DNA of 64,000 bases from Marthasterias glacialis (lineage: Eukaryota; Echinodermata; Asteroidea; Forcipulatida; Asteriidae). Position 1 is the first letter of the stretch. Every line of letters begins with the position of its first letter. The DNA lies in assembly GCA_911728455.2 (NCBI GenBank), contig OU452239.1, forward strand, positions 7,444,884-7,508,883, in the 5' to 3' direction. A model generated the notes under the pieces. It ran no database searches. It was not told the origin of the DNA and saw only the letters and a list, made by a program, of their open reading frames with translations. The position numbers and the translations under genes were made by a program. Below are positions 1 through 12,900 of the stretch, piece by piece.

Positions 1-84
1 ACACAGTGAGTTTTACTCTCAAAAGAGCCAAAATGGCACCACTCGGGCGAACTAATGATTTTTTTTCACTTTTTTTACATTTCG

Positions 85-480
85 AGAGTAGGTCTGAGCA
101 ATAGTATAAGTACAACGGTTAGGGTCGCATTTAGATCTGGGCCGAAATAATGTACAAACATGTGGTTGTTTTTAGCGTAAACAGTTTGGACTGCATTTAG
201 GTCTAGGCTACATTAAGTTGCAAACTTGGGCTGCATTTATGTCTGAGCAACGGTAAAGTACAATGTTGGGGCCGCATTTAGGTCTAGAATAAGTTAAAGT
301 ACAAGGTTGGGCTGTATTAAGGTCTCAGCTACATTAGGGTAAAGACATGGGGTTGCATGATAGGTCTGAGCAAGGTACAAGGTCTGGTGGGATTGCATTT
401 AGGTGTGGGCTATACAGGGTTTTTGTTACATTTAGAGCCGGGCTACTAACATGTTTGAACTACATTTATGGGTCGCACAA
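85..480. repeat. degenerate minisatellite, units of about 50-60 bp
   Basis: Roughly seven imperfect units share a core like GCATTTAGGTCTGGGC followed by GTAAAGTACAAG-type sequence. The array lies upstream of the first visible receptor exon and is probably intronic. I see no coding exon between positions 1 and 935, so the Ig exons of this gene should lie to the left of the window. Confidence 0.6.
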
Positions 481-935
481 TCGAGTACAAGCTTTGTCCA
501 CTTCGTAAATAATGTTTCTGTCAACGATCTATAACAAACCGCATGCCTGACTTTTATTTGGGCAAACAACTTGTTAACAAAAACGTATGGGATCCATCCA
601 ATAAATAGGAGAAAGGGAACAAAAGTTTCTCAAGAAGAAGTACATTTTATTTTAATATATTTATTTATACATTATTTCTCACTAAAGCAAGTTTATCTTA
701 ATAAAACCAAACACAATAAAGATAATCGACTGGCAAAGAACTAAAATTAGACGCATTTATTGGCACTGAAGATTGCTGAGCAAACAGCACTTTTAATGGA
801 AAAAGACAAGCTGACGAAAGTTTTATCGTTTTTCCACTGGATTGTAAAATTGTGACACTCATGACATTGTTTTTGCTTTATCCTTTACAGCAGACTGACA
901 ATATTTTGTCGCATTTATATTTTGTGTATGTTAAG

Positions 936-3866
936 GGTTGGGGGCTACTGCACTTGATCCCATTGCTCGGAATGGCTTGGTTTGGGTCATCACCGTGTCA
1001 TCATCTGGGCTGTTGGTGATTTTAATAGGCGTGATAGTGGTCACGTTGCGGCTACATACGAAACGTAAGACTATTTTCAGGTTTAAGACTTTGGTGGTCT
1101 CAACATTTATTTTAAATATACATATATATATTAGCATAGAATGGCATCATTCAAACATCTTTATATAGAGAATTTGGTATTACCAAAGACGGCAGACGAC
1201 TGCTTGACTTTTTTTCTGAATTGTTGCAACCCAAAGTGATTGAAAATGTCGAAAAATATGTTTACTAAGTCATTGCAAATTTGGTTGGGATTGGTTTTAC
1301 TGTTTAAAGACTAATGAGCAAAAACAACGGATTGGGTCACTTCCTGGCCGGTCCAGGAAGGGTTAAAACAAGTTAATTAAAGATATAAAAGAAACAAAGC
1401 CTAATCCTCAAGTTCACAAGGCAATTCTTAGAAATTCGTTATGTTCCTCTTCATTTTGATGTCCGGCATAGGTGATTTAAATGACCTATTGTTTTAAGTA
1501 CAAGCTTCGGTGAGAGTATAGGGCAAATAGCTTGGGAATGCCGTATCTAGAGAAATTTCAATGTGATTTGTGCATTACTTTTTAAACGTTCTATTCAGTA
1601 TGGTGAGAATCTCGATGTGAAAATACAAGTCAAAATACACGACTCTGTTTTATTGCAGGTTTTTCAGCGCCCCCAAAAAGCCAAACGTAAGTTAACTATT
1701 CAACAATTTGACCCCAAAACGTCAAACGTAAGTTTACTATTCAATGAACGTATACCCATTTTTATGACCAATTTCCAGATAAAAATGGTGAGCTTTCCCG
1801 ATTTTGAGGTTTTCCCTTCCAGAGTATAAAACGCAATAATTCTATAGCGTCTTTCTCTACACACATACTGTGTAGTGTTTGCTCGTGGAGGTTCATGGGT
1901 TTCATTACCAGAAATATATATATATATATATATATAAAAAGCGAAAGAAAGTTAACTTATCATGTATTAATTTTCTTACTTGAATAACTTGAAAACAATT
2001 ATCATTATAAACAGCTAAATATCACTTGTTTTTTTAACAGCAATGATGCACGCAGAGCTACTGTGGCTTTCAGGCGAGGTCCCTCACAAGGAAGCGTGGA
2101 AATAGTTGCATCGAATCTGTCCAGCAGATTAGAAGACCAAGGTAAACAAATTAATTGTAATAGATTCAGAAATAAATAAATAAAACATAACATGAGTATA
2201 GCTTATTTTGCTTTGCAGGACATTTTCACGTGGCAAGTAGCTGCATTGTTTGGATGTTGAGCGCATTTGTGCAAGAAACTTGTCCTAGAAGAAAAAGCAA
2301 TCCATTTTAACGCTTACGGCAAGCCAAATGCTAAATAATTCGATAAGGTTATAGTTTACTTCCGACAAACATAGTTATGGGCAGTAAACTCTGTTTTTGC
2401 CATAACGGTCGGAAATATAACAGCAATTGATATTAACGGCAATGGGTATTATGTTCTTGCATTTCATACAGTATTACAAAAATGCACTGTTCATTGATGG
2501 AAAATGTTGCTGTTTGCTTCAAAGACTAAAATAAAGCGGATATCAACATTTGTATATGTGTCTACGTCATAACTATATAGGAAATTTAAAAGTAACAATT
2601 TTGTTTCGTTACATACCTTCCAAATGATAATTTATAGATAACGGGATGGCACGTGCAGAAACGAGAGGGGTAGTAAAGGGCGACCATCCTCCATCGCCAA
2701 TCGAGAACCACAACGTCATAAAACATTACGACAGTGGTGAGTAATGACGGTTTGTGCTATACTGCTAAATAAATAAGGTTTCATACAATTCTAGCTGCAA
2801 ATCCCCCCTTTTTGGGGGGGTGGGGTGGGGGTGGGGCTATAAGGCCATAAACTGTGACTTTTGCTTAAACGCTCACTTATTTCAACAGTTAAGTTAGCTT
2901 AATATGCAGTTCAGAAATAAATGCGGTACTTATTAATTGCAGGCTTCTGATGCGCTAGAAATGGTGTCTGATTTTTAATCAGGCTTGCAGTCACACGCGA
3001 GGCAATTGTTGAGCTAACTGAATACACATCAAGTTGTATCAAAACTTGAATTGCGTGCACGGTGTTGCTTACACACTACATCCGATCTTAGTTTCATTGA
3101 CAACTCTTCCTCTTTCGATACAAATTAGGGTTAATGGCCGTTTCATAAGCTCTGAATGAACTTGTAAGATTGACAAACATAAGTCAAATGACATGAGGAG
3201 ATATAATATCTTATGCGTGGCCAGCCTGCATTGGATACCCTGTCCGTAAACATGTTAATTTGATTGCTTGTTTATTATAATATCAATGATATCTTTGTTT
3301 ATCTGCTGATGATACAAGGCTCCATATTCTTGCCCCATTATCGTTCCATCAGTTGCAGTAGAACTTCGGCTTTGGATCATTCTCCTCACTATTCTCGAGA
3401 GAAGCTGGTTCTCTCAATGTTCTCAAGAAACTGCTCAAAAAAGTTTTTTTCACACAATGTATATGTTTTTATCTGTTCTATAGTTATAATTGTTTGTTTG
3501 TTTTCGGGGTTTTTTTTCTTCGTCCCCCCCCCTTTTTTTCATGTTTGCGTTTTTCCCTGTAGTGTTCTTTTATGTCGCTCATACAGCATTTGTGAACAAA
3601 CGTGTTGGAAAGTAGAGAGAAATAAATACAAATAATAATTTCAAAGGTACATTTATATTGTCTGTTTTAATCATCGTCTGAATTGTTAATTGTGTCATGT
3701 CCTTATTGCGCAGGGAATGGGGTGATGTACGCGTCAGTAAACCGCCAGAAGGTTTTCCAAGCATCGCCAGTTGTCTACACCGGTGTGAGGGGTGCCGCTG
3801 CCGTCGAGTACCAGCCCAAAAAGGTGACCCCTCCCAGCAAAAAAATAAATAATAATAGAATAATAA

Positions 3867-3931
<65 letters not shown>

Positions 3932-4644
3932 GAATAATAATAATAATACAAATAAACAAAAAATAAAACAAAATTTAAATTTAAAATGAAAAAATAAACA
4001 AATAAACTTTAGCATTATCTAGAAAGGTAATGACAAAACCAAAACAGAAATTTGAAAATAAGGGGCATTTTTTTGTTTCACTTCTAAAACCATTGTTTTC
4101 CTAAGAAAACTTTGATTTGTCAAGTTTGTAATACTTTCTGTATACATGTTTTTTTTCCAGTCCCTGTGGTGTTTGTTGAATTGTTGCTTGCCTTCCACCT
4201 TTTTTTAATCTCTTTTACTTTCACTTTTAATTCCTTGCTGAGACGTAAATTTGTTAAAGCTCACCATTTATGTAATATAATTTTAGATTTTCATATGAAT
4301 CGTTCTTGATGAATGCATAATTCTGTAGTGTGGTTCCCTGATTGAATGTGTTGTGTTTCCTACCGAATTAATAGGTTGCTCTTCCGGGTGAATTGGTCTA
4401 CGCCGATTTGCAGCACACACGTCAACATCCTCCGAACGCCCCACCAATACGCACGGAACCGCCCACACAGTACGCTGAAATTCGCCACAACATGCCTAGT
4501 GCCCATCACATCGGCATTACTACAACGCTGTCTGACCACATCGTTGACAATGATGACGAAGTAGAGGTATGGATGGTGGAGTCAGACGATGAAGCACCAC
4601 CTCCACCGCCTCGTGGGATTTTTAATCCACTTCGTTATTATTAA
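936..4644 (+). CDS. Ig-family receptor, 3' part: transmembrane exon plus ITIM/ITSM-rich tail (six exons)
   Basis: Exons by splice sites and phase: 936-1064, 1659-1686, 2041-2141, 2638-2736, 3714-3823, 4375-4644 (stop TAA). They join in one frame for 244 residues. The first exon matches exon 5 of the two complete receptor genes downstream (same 129-nt length and phase) and encodes a hydrophobic helix followed by basic residues. Exons of 28 and 101 nt also match theirs exactly in length. The tail has tyrosine motifs VMYASV and VVYTGV (fifth exon), and LVYADL and TQYAEI (last exon), which fit the ITIM consensus [SIVL]xYxx[ILV] and the ITSM consensus TxYxx[VI]. It ends in an acidic stretch and a PPPPPRG motif shared with the other two genes. 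Known biology: such motifs recruit SH2-domain phosphatases. Inferred: an inhibitory-type receptor. The extracellular part is outside the window. Confidence 0.8.
1681..1733 (+). promoter_or_regulatory. duplicated 5' splice site
   Basis: The donor sequence CAAACGTAAGTT at the end of the 28-nt exon is repeated 41 bases later, together with surrounding bases. Use of the first donor (GT at 1687) keeps the frame. Use of the second (GT at 1728) reads into an in-frame TAA and would end the protein just after the membrane helix, before every tyrosine motif. The duplication is seen; alternative use is inference. Confidence 0.45.
3714..3823 (+). other. tail exon with two ITIM-like motifs, unique to the first receptor gene
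   Basis: A 110-nt exon (acceptor TTGCGCAG, donor GTGACC) encodes 37 residues with VMYASV and VVYTGV, their tyrosines 16 residues apart. The two downstream receptor genes have no counterpart: their tails go from the exon ending in RLEDQ straight to the terminal exon. Confidence 0.7.
3868..3950. repeat. (AAT)n microsatellite
   Basis: A near-perfect AAT trinucleotide run in the last intron of the first receptor gene. Open frames across it encode only poly-Ile or poly-Leu and are not genes. Confidence 0.9.
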
Positions 4645-4702
4645 TGGCGATAAAATGCTTAAGGAAAGGTTATCTGCGTAGCTTTAGCACGTACCCCGGA
4701 AG

Positions 4703-4714
4703 TTTTGTTGTTGC

Positions 4715-4763
<49 letters not shown>

Positions 4764-4765
4764 GC

Positions 4766-4820
<55 letters not shown>

Positions 4821-4822
4821 GC

Positions 4823-4862
<40 letters not shown>

Positions 4863-4912
4863 GCTGTTGTTTTTGCTGCTGTTGTTGTTGTTGTTGCTGT
4901 TGTTGTTGTTGT
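4703..4912. repeat. (TTG)n microsatellite
   Basis: About 200 bases of TTG with scattered CTG units, starting some 60 bases after the stop codon of the first receptor gene, so probably in or near its 3' UTR. The long poly-Val, poly-Leu and poly-Asn frames here are artefacts of the repeat. Confidence 0.9.
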
Positions 4913-7005
4913 TTTTTTTCCTAGCCCTTTTTGGGTATATGTAACTGTCTTTTATTTTATTCCGAAACAGGAACAAACCCCATAACGACAGAAAGGGTTA
5001 TGTCAATTTATAAATAATCAAGAGTATCCGAAGGAGTGGAGTGCTAACATGACGATTTAACCATGTAATTTTTATTTTTTTTTATTTTTTTTTTATTAGA
5101 AACAGGGAACAACAATTCCCAACGTGGAGTTGATAAACGGAATGGTCAAAAAAATAATATTATTAATAAAAAAAATAATAAAACAAAAATAAAATATAAT
5201 CAAATCAAACAGAAGAAGAAATAAATAAAGAATAGGAACACTCTGTATAAAAAGTTATTCTCTGTTAGCATGTAGGTAGGTGATGGTATTGTGCCTTTGA
5301 TGATATAGCATTGAATTTGGCACGCAAAGTATTTAACGAGAAAGATATTTGGCGAAAGGGCCATCGCTGATAGGCTGTTCGAAAGAACCTGAGAGGGGTA
5401 ACAAGCAGTGTCAGCAATTTTGAACATTTAGAGGAATTACTTGTTAATCTAATTATATTGTTTAATAGGACGAATCTGCGATGGACTCATAGCCAACTAT
5501 CTTTCTCAAGTTTAGTAAGCTGTGTTTGTCTGATTAAATGAATGAAATTGTGGTTAATAAAAAAAAAATACATGAATACAAAATGGCTTGTATGACGCTA
5601 AAGGATTTTAAAGTTAACTGAAAACAATTTTAAAAGGGGGTTCTGGTAACCCGAATAATCTTTGTAATGTGGAATCCTGTTTACATTTTGTTATAATATT
5701 ATTATCATTGTATATAAACACATTTAGATTTTTATTAATATGAACTTATTGGTTAAAAGCGATCATGCTTGCAAACTTAAAAATGCATTATTGCTCGTAA
5801 TATGTTTCGATAATCACTACACCACAAAAAGATGGTACCTTCAATTGTTGTGGCCAAAAGTGCTCTGATCCAGTATACTTCAGAAGGTTTAAAAATAAGT
5901 GGGCATGCCTTTCTTGTATTTACCGGTATTACCAACTTCCTATTTGGAATGTTGTGAGAGGATTATCAACTTTTATAGACAGCAAAGGTCTCTATCTACG
6001 TTAATTTAAAGCACACAGACATCATTAGTATTTGAAATAGCCCAGTATCTGCACTTTATGTGACCCAAAATATATGACATAAAAAGAAACAATTCCGGCT
6101 CAATCGGTTATCGGAGTCTGCAGGAAGTAAGTCAACAGCCCCAAACAGTTCACTGTTTTCAAACATTGGTTTTTGAAATCTAGAGATCAAAACTAATTGT
6201 AATACTCATTTCTAAAAAGAAGAAAGAAAAAAATGATGGTTGCTACAATAGCACAGCACTCTCAAGCGATACAATTATGATAATTATTGAATTGTATTAA
6301 AACGAATCTGTAGTAAAAGACAGGTTAGACAAACATGAATGTTTTACCTCGCTGGTGTTGTTACACATCCTGGTTTATAGAAAGTAAAATTATATATGTA
6401 TATATTTATATAATATACAAGGCTACATAGATTAGAACACCTTAAGCATGATTTTTAGTGTCATCCTTTTAAGTAAAAGGGTTGATTAAATTAGTTCATT
6501 TCGTTCACACGTCTTACTGTATAGGCATGAGCATATAAACATATATTAAGGTTATCGAGTAAAGACAATTCTGGGCAACATTGTTGCGCTTGAAAATCAC
6601 TGACAATCTAGACAGATTAAATCAGTAATAACAAGGGTAAAACCAAGTTACTAAGCTTACTCAATGATGTAATTACTAAACTACCAACAAAAGAGTTTAT
6701 AAATAACAACCATGTATGCATGTAGCCTTGTACACATGTTTTTGTATTTGTGTATTGATACAAAGAAACGGCTGGAACGCATTTGGCTTACACATTTAAA
6801 TACAAAGTGAAATGTATCCTGAATTACGTATAGTTATGGGATAAAAATAAAAGCTGTATTTTGTTTTCGAATACATAAAACTGTTACAACTTTAACACGG
6901 TCGTGTAATTATTTTAGCACACAAATAATTTTGTTAAGCATGGTAACACATTTCATGACATTAGACGTTCCTCGGATATTATTAAACCCTCAAACATGTT
7001 TTACT
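4913..7005. other. intergenic DNA, no gene seen
   Basis: AT-rich sequence with short A and T tracts and no frame with recognisable protein features or splice-bounded exons. It separates the first receptor gene from the repeat-rich 5' flank of the second. Confidence 0.6.
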
Positions 7006-7873
7006 TTAACCCTATCAGGACCGGGGGGCTACCAATTTTTCCCGTAACTTCTCAACGCTTTGTCCGATCACCGCGACATTTTTTGACTTTGCCTAAAATA
7101 TATCGAGGATCATGTTGGCAAAAAAAAAAAAAAAAAAAAATGATATCGGGGGTTAGGTGTTGACATGGCAACTATTTATTTGACCTTGGGTCACACGATT
7201 TTACTGTTTTTAGTGATTTTTAAAACTTTTTGAACATAATTTCCACTTATTTTTTATTTCTTTGGCAGAAAAGTAATAGTGATGAGTAATGTGATAGCCG
7301 AAATGGTTTTGGGAATTCAAAATGGCCGCCATTTTTGGCGGCCATCTTGAATATGTGTTTTCAGCCTGTAATTAGGGGGTCAAATTATATCACGTTTTTT
7401 TTGCAATGGAATATTTTCAACATGCTAATTTCTTACTTTTCAGACCCAAAAAATATTTAGATTTGTCGGTTGAGCCTTATTATTTCTCCCTGGCCCCAAA
7501 ATGGGATTAATTAATTAATTATAACGCCCCTAAAGGTGACTCTTGTAACTAAATTAGGTTCAAATTATATTGATCTTGTTAAATAGTATACAAGTTTGCC
7601 AAGTTTCAAAACATTTGGAAGAAAAATACAGAAGTTATGGCAAAAACACGATTTTTTGACCAAATATGGGCAAAAACCAGTCAAAACGCCCTCTAGTGAC
7701 TAGTTTTTGAATTGTTTTGTACGTTATCATGTAAACCTTGGTGAAATGAACATTTGTGGCAAGTTTCATCAAAATTGGTCGAACACTTAGGAAAATACGG
7801 ATGGGGCGGGGACACTATGTGCCCCTCCCCGGTCCCCGTACATCCAAAAAAAGCCCGGTCCTGATAGGGTTAA
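7006..7873. mobile_element. TTAA-flanked non-autonomous element (piggyBac-like MITE), copy 1
   Basis: An 860-bp element starts CCCTATCAGGACCGGG and ends with the inverse CCGGTCCTGATAGGG. TTAA flanks both ends (7006-7009 and 7870-7873). A TTAA target duplication and a CCCT terminus are known piggyBac-superfamily hallmarks. There is no transposase frame. Internal landmarks shared with other copies are ACTAGAGGGCG-type sequence, GGCCGCCATTTTTGGCGGCC and AAAATCGTG. Confidence 0.8.
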
Positions 7874-7939
7874 GTGAAAAGAAGTGTCTGTCATTTTCAG
7901 TCCTTCCCAACAAGAACTAGCGTCTATGTAAAAACATAA

Positions 7940-8130
7940 GTTATAAAAAAAAAAAAAAAAAAAAACAAACAAACAAACAAACAAACAAACAAACAAACAA
8001 ACAAACAAACAAACAAACAAACAAACAAACAAACAAACAAACAAACAAACAACCCAACAAACAAACAAACAAACAAACAAACAAACAAACAAACAAACAA
8101 GCAAAAAAACAAACAAACAAACAAACAAAC
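7940..8130. repeat. poly(A) followed by (ACAA)n tract
   Basis: About 22 A residues lead into some 165 bases of ACAA repeats with a few interruptions. The preceding 70 bases (about 7883-7955) recur at 17,568-17,655 in front of another AAAC tract, so a short duplicated segment is involved. The LFVC-repeat frames on the minus strand are not genes. Confidence 0.85.
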
Positions 8131-8950
8131 ATGAACAGAAGCAATATTAAGGATGACGACAGCGGTCGTATTTTTGTTTCTCCAGCGAATACTATAGACG
8201 TCTTATTTTTATTGATTTGTTTTTCTTCAGCAGACCGTGAAAATTATTCCTTTGTGAAACCATTATTGGGTATAATCAGTGCTTTTGATATCAAATATCA
8301 TGTAATTTCTTTTGGTAGAATGAGGTTTGTCTATAGAGACATGCAGATCACATCCCCGAGAGACTACGCCTATACAGAACAAACGAATTAAAGACCCGTT
8401 GAACCTATTTAACTACTGCCCTGCACAGTAGCACTGGCTTATCCACTGAAACTATTTACAGCAAAGTATCTGCTTCCAGTAGCACCGCCCGGTAGCAAAA
8501 GTACAGTAGCAAATTAATGTGGCTCTTCACTTTATGGATATATAAACAATGCTCATCCCTCTTCATTACAATTATGGAAATTAGGTTATCTGGTTTTCTC
8601 TAATACCGGAAACCTAAAGAAGATCAGTGCAAATCGACTTTACTTTTGCTTTCAGTAATCTTTCTTTAAGTTTTAACAACCGTGAGAATCTTATTTTCTT
8701 AAATATGTCTTACATGGGAAAGCAAAACAAAGAAAGCAAAACTCTCCCGTATCCGTGAACTTAAAAAGGGTTGTTTTTTTGTAGAAACTACTGTTTATGA
8801 AAGAAGATTCGACGACTGTTTACTTAAAGTATTGTACCACCAAGGTAGCAACAGCCGTTCACTTATAATAGCGCTCATTGGTTGCAAAGCACTCAAGCTT
8901 TAATACTTCTGGCTCAAAATATGTGTTTATTATTTTTTATTCAAATTCCA
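8131..8950. other. intergenic DNA, no gene seen
   Basis: An 86-codon open frame starts next to the ACAA tract but has no recognisable features and no counterpart before the second duplication unit. I treat it as chance. Confidence 0.5.
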
Positions 8951-9139
8951 AATTGCTTTGAAAATTTGTATTTTGAATATCTGAAATATTTTGTACCAAA
9001 TGGAATAAGTCTTGCGCCCTCTTGCTGTCAAAAATACGGCCCAAAGGTGGTGTCCAAAAAGTTGAATGTAAATTGCCATTCACGGTTCGGAATTTGTACG
9101 TTTAGATAATAATTTTTCAATATTAAATACAAAGTATTA

Positions 9140-9745
9140 AAACCCGTTGGGCCGGGTCCAGTTGACCATGGATTTGTTCATTGGACACTCGTCTTTAATT
9201 CTGTAGGTAGTGGTGCCCGGCCCATGGGGTCCTGGACATGTGAAAATGACCCTTTAAAATTTGGAATAATTTCGGTAATAAAGTGCATTCGCGTCGGTTC
9301 GTGGGGGCTACAGCTCCGCCGAGCCCCACGAGGGTCCCCCAGCAACAATACACGTTACGGAGTTGTTTACGTGAAACTTATATTTTTATTTTAATTAATT
9401 GAAACTTATTAAAAACAAAACATGGGCTGGGTCATCAAGATGACCATGGCTGTGTTTCTTGGACCCTCGTCTTTAATTTTGTATTTAGTGGTGCCCGGCC
9501 AATGGGGTTTGGACATGTGAATATGACCGTGCAAAAGTTGAAATAATTGCGGTGTTTTAGTGCAGAAAACAACGATCTACACTACGGAATGTGTGAAAAT
9601 AACAATTTTTCAAAATTGAATAAACGATATTAGAACCCCATGTACCGGGTTAAGACGACCATGGATGTGTTCAATGGATCCTCCGCTTCAATTCTGTAGG
9701 TAGTGGTGCCCGGCCCATGAGGTCTAGACATGTGAAAAGTGCTTC
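9140..9745. repeat. about 200-280 bp tandem repeats in the receptor gene 5' flank (unit 1)
   Basis: Three units carry the shared core GACCATGG, TTGGACCCTCGTCTTTAATT, GTAGTGGTGCCCGGCC and GGACATGTGAAAATGACC. They start near 9146, 9424 and 9640. The second unit holds the sequence equivalent to the Polinton target (GGACCCTCGTCTTTAATTTT near 9471) with nothing inserted. Confidence 0.7.
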
Positions 9746-9989
9746 TTTGTATGAAGTAAATCTCTATGGGTTAAGTGCTCAAATTTAAATGTCAAACCAG
9801 GAACTGGTTCTTGTTTGACGTTCGCACATCAAACGTCGAACGAAGAGTGTGCAACCAACTTCACACCGGTGTGGTTGAAACTGGAGTGACGGGAGTTCTT
9901 AATACATAATTTAAAAGCAGCTTTTCATAATCAGTCATAGTGTAATTGTTGATGTGCCAACATCTTCACATTGAGTATATATTCAAACA

Positions 9990-12900
9990 ATGGACGGAGG
10001 ATTTGCCAAGAAGTTCACAGCCTGGTTAGTTATTGAGTACATTTTTCAAGGTAAGCCTAAGAAACTAAAGCATTAAACTTCGCAACAGAGCATAAGTGTG
10101 TTAACATGTCGCGTGTCGTGGCCGAGCGGTCTATCGCACCGGACTCAAGCTCTGGTGTATCTGATTTGCAGAGTGTGGGTTCGAGTCCCGGTCTTGACAC
10201 TTGTGCCCTTAAGAAAGCGCTTAACCAGTTTTGCTTCGTCTTTTGGATGGGACGTAAAGCCCGTATAGGTCCCGTGTGTTGTGAAATGCACGCAAAAGAA
10301 CCCAGTGACACTTATCGCTAAAGAGAAGGGATTTACCCCAGTGTTTCTGGCAGTGGCTGCTGAATGAGCCGCGGCACCTTGTAAACCCTTATCACGTGCT
10401 ACATAAAATTCGGTCTCAACATTCAAAAACTTCAAAAAACAGTCGTAAAAATGAAAATAATAAGCGCCTTGAGTGCCTAATTGCTGGAAACTACGCACGC
10501 TATATAAGACTCCGATATTAGTATTATGATCTGCGCTCAGCAGGGAGTAACTTCGAAGTAAGAATGTGCGAGCGATTTATCTCTTCGGGCGTACATGTTA
10601 TGTTATGGTTGTATCTAATCATTGTTAATTAACGTTATAGCTGAAATATATTGTATTTGTCTGTAGTTCCCATGGCAGAATGTACAACTAAATAAGTACA
10701 AAACGAGACACGAATAGTCAATAAACACCTGGTATGAAATGCCATCCCCTGACTGTGCACACTGCAAAATCTATGCTGTTAAATATGATTTTGTTTTTCT
10801 TGTAATAAAAAACAACACCGACATGGTTTTAGCTACTACCCAAAAATATATATATTGTAGGTAAATTAGCAGAGTGTCAATGTTGTCACACATACCAGAG
10901 AGAATCGATGGAACATCAGATTGTTGTTGTTGTTGTTTTGTTGTTGTTGTTTTTTTTTTTTTCATTTTAGTATTGTTCAAATCTTGTGTAACCATTTGTG
11001 TTTCTCTGTAAATCGAATAGATGTCATCTCTTATGGGACCATCACACTAGACATGCCCCCAGTCGTCACTGTTTTTGAAGGCGAAGACGTAAACTTAGAG
11101 TGCAGGGCTCGGTATACAAATGGTACGTTGATACCAACCTGCACTAGCATTGGACTGACATGGTCGGTGGAAAGTTTGAAACTGAAACGCCATGAAATTG
11201 CAACGTGTGATAGTCTGACGACGTTCATAAATAAGACTGTAGTGAAATTCAATACAGACAATGGCAATCTAACATTATTGAATATAGGCCTTTCGGATGA
11301 AGCCATGATATTTGATTGTTACGTGTTTGGACTAATCGGCAGGAATATAAGTAAAACAGAAGTAAGAGTAAGAAAGGGTAAGTCTAACCTCGAATAATTG
11401 CATATGACAATAATGAAACTTGTATACACAGTCTAGGTAACACTATTAACGGTATCACATTTTCATTGTAGAAAGGATGTTTGTCTTAAACAAAAACTGT
11501 CTTGGGAATAAGGACACAATCATCCGAGAAATTCACCCCATTTTGTATTTTTCGAAGAATATAACTTAGTAGCAATTATCTGTTTTCAAGATTTACCATT
11601 TGAAAATATTGTGCGTCATAAACACATTTTTGAGGCAATGCCATCACAATAATTTTCATTTTGTGCTCAAAGTGCATGTCAGTCCAGTTTTAAAATATTG
11701 CTTTGGTGTAGGCCTCTTCTATTACAGTGTTCATTATAAGTGTCTAAAACTATTAACACGCAACATACTTTTAACCACAGGTACGTAGCATTGCATTAGA
11801 TTATATTTCAAACGAAACTGTTTTTATTAACTTTAAGATCTGGTTTTCTAATAAACTTCCATTAAATACTGTGATGCTGGACACTGTTATTGTACCTACC
11901 ACATCAATCCATGAAAAAGTTTATCTCAACTCCAACCACCTTTCGCGATATTTTATCTAATGTAAACGAAATCTTTGTTGTTTATGATTGTATATTTGTT
12001 GGTTAAAGCCATTTTTGGTGTTCAGACTGAAAGAAATCTGAATCCAAGAGAAGGGGAGAATGTTACCTTACCGTGCTCTGTAATCGACAGCGGCACGACT
12101 GATAAGAGAAATTTCACATATAAGTGGTCACTTAACAACACCGTACTGCAGTCGTGCATTACAAATGGCGAGGTGGACCAGACGGAAAAGTACATACTTC
12201 ACCATGGCAAGACAAGCTGCAATCTTACAATTCTGAACGTGGACTCAAACAATGAAGGAAAATACCAATGTGACGTTCATGACTCCTTCTACAACCAGTC
12301 AAACTACAATTATACTGCAATTGTCCTGACATGTAAGTTTGGATGGCAATATCTTTTATTTCATCAATTGCTTGTCTCGGATCAAACACTTGTCACGTGA
12401 CGAAAAGTATAAATTGCAGGGAACATTTTGCATCTTTTAAAGAATATTTGCTTGTGTTAAGGACCCATGTATTGTTTCTGTTTAATGTCATTCTTTTCAA
12501 TTGTTTTTGGAATTGAAAATGAAAAATGAACCAACAGCCATCAAAACAACCCTTTTTTTCTTTTTTTGCTCCGTCCAAAACTTTAATTTGGATATCGGAT
12601 TGATAGTTTGTCCCATTATGATAACCAAAAAGTGCTTATCTTAAATTTAATCCTTTTCTTTTTTTGTTTATTTGTTTATTTTTTTTTTCTAATTTAAAGC
12701 TAAGCCATCATCACCAACAACAACGCCAACAATAACAAACTATGAAAGAGATGTGGAGTCGACGGAAATGAAAAGCTCCACGAAAACGACACAAGGTGCG
12801 TTAAAATGTTTCTTTTTTGTATTTGAATGAATCACTTTTAGTAACACTATATTTTCAGAAGATCGGGCAACGAGCTTTGTACAACCCCTAGAATAACATC

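Noticed and set aside
4375..4644. An ITAM in the first receptor tail
   Set aside because: An ITAM needs its two YxxL/I units 6-12 residues apart. Here the tyrosines are 24 apart, and the flanking residues fit ITIM and ITSM.
4644..4985. Long open frames of poly-Val, poly-Leu and poly-Asn
   Set aside because: They are translations of the TTG microsatellite in all frames.
7787..8144. Minus-strand frames rich in LFVC repeats
   Set aside because: They come from the ACAA tract next to a MITE end.
10107..10200. tRNA-Leu or tRNA-Ser genes at 10.1, 27.6 and 41.7 kb
   Set aside because: A and B boxes are present, but each is followed by the same tRNA-unrelated SINE body, and the stems carry mismatches.
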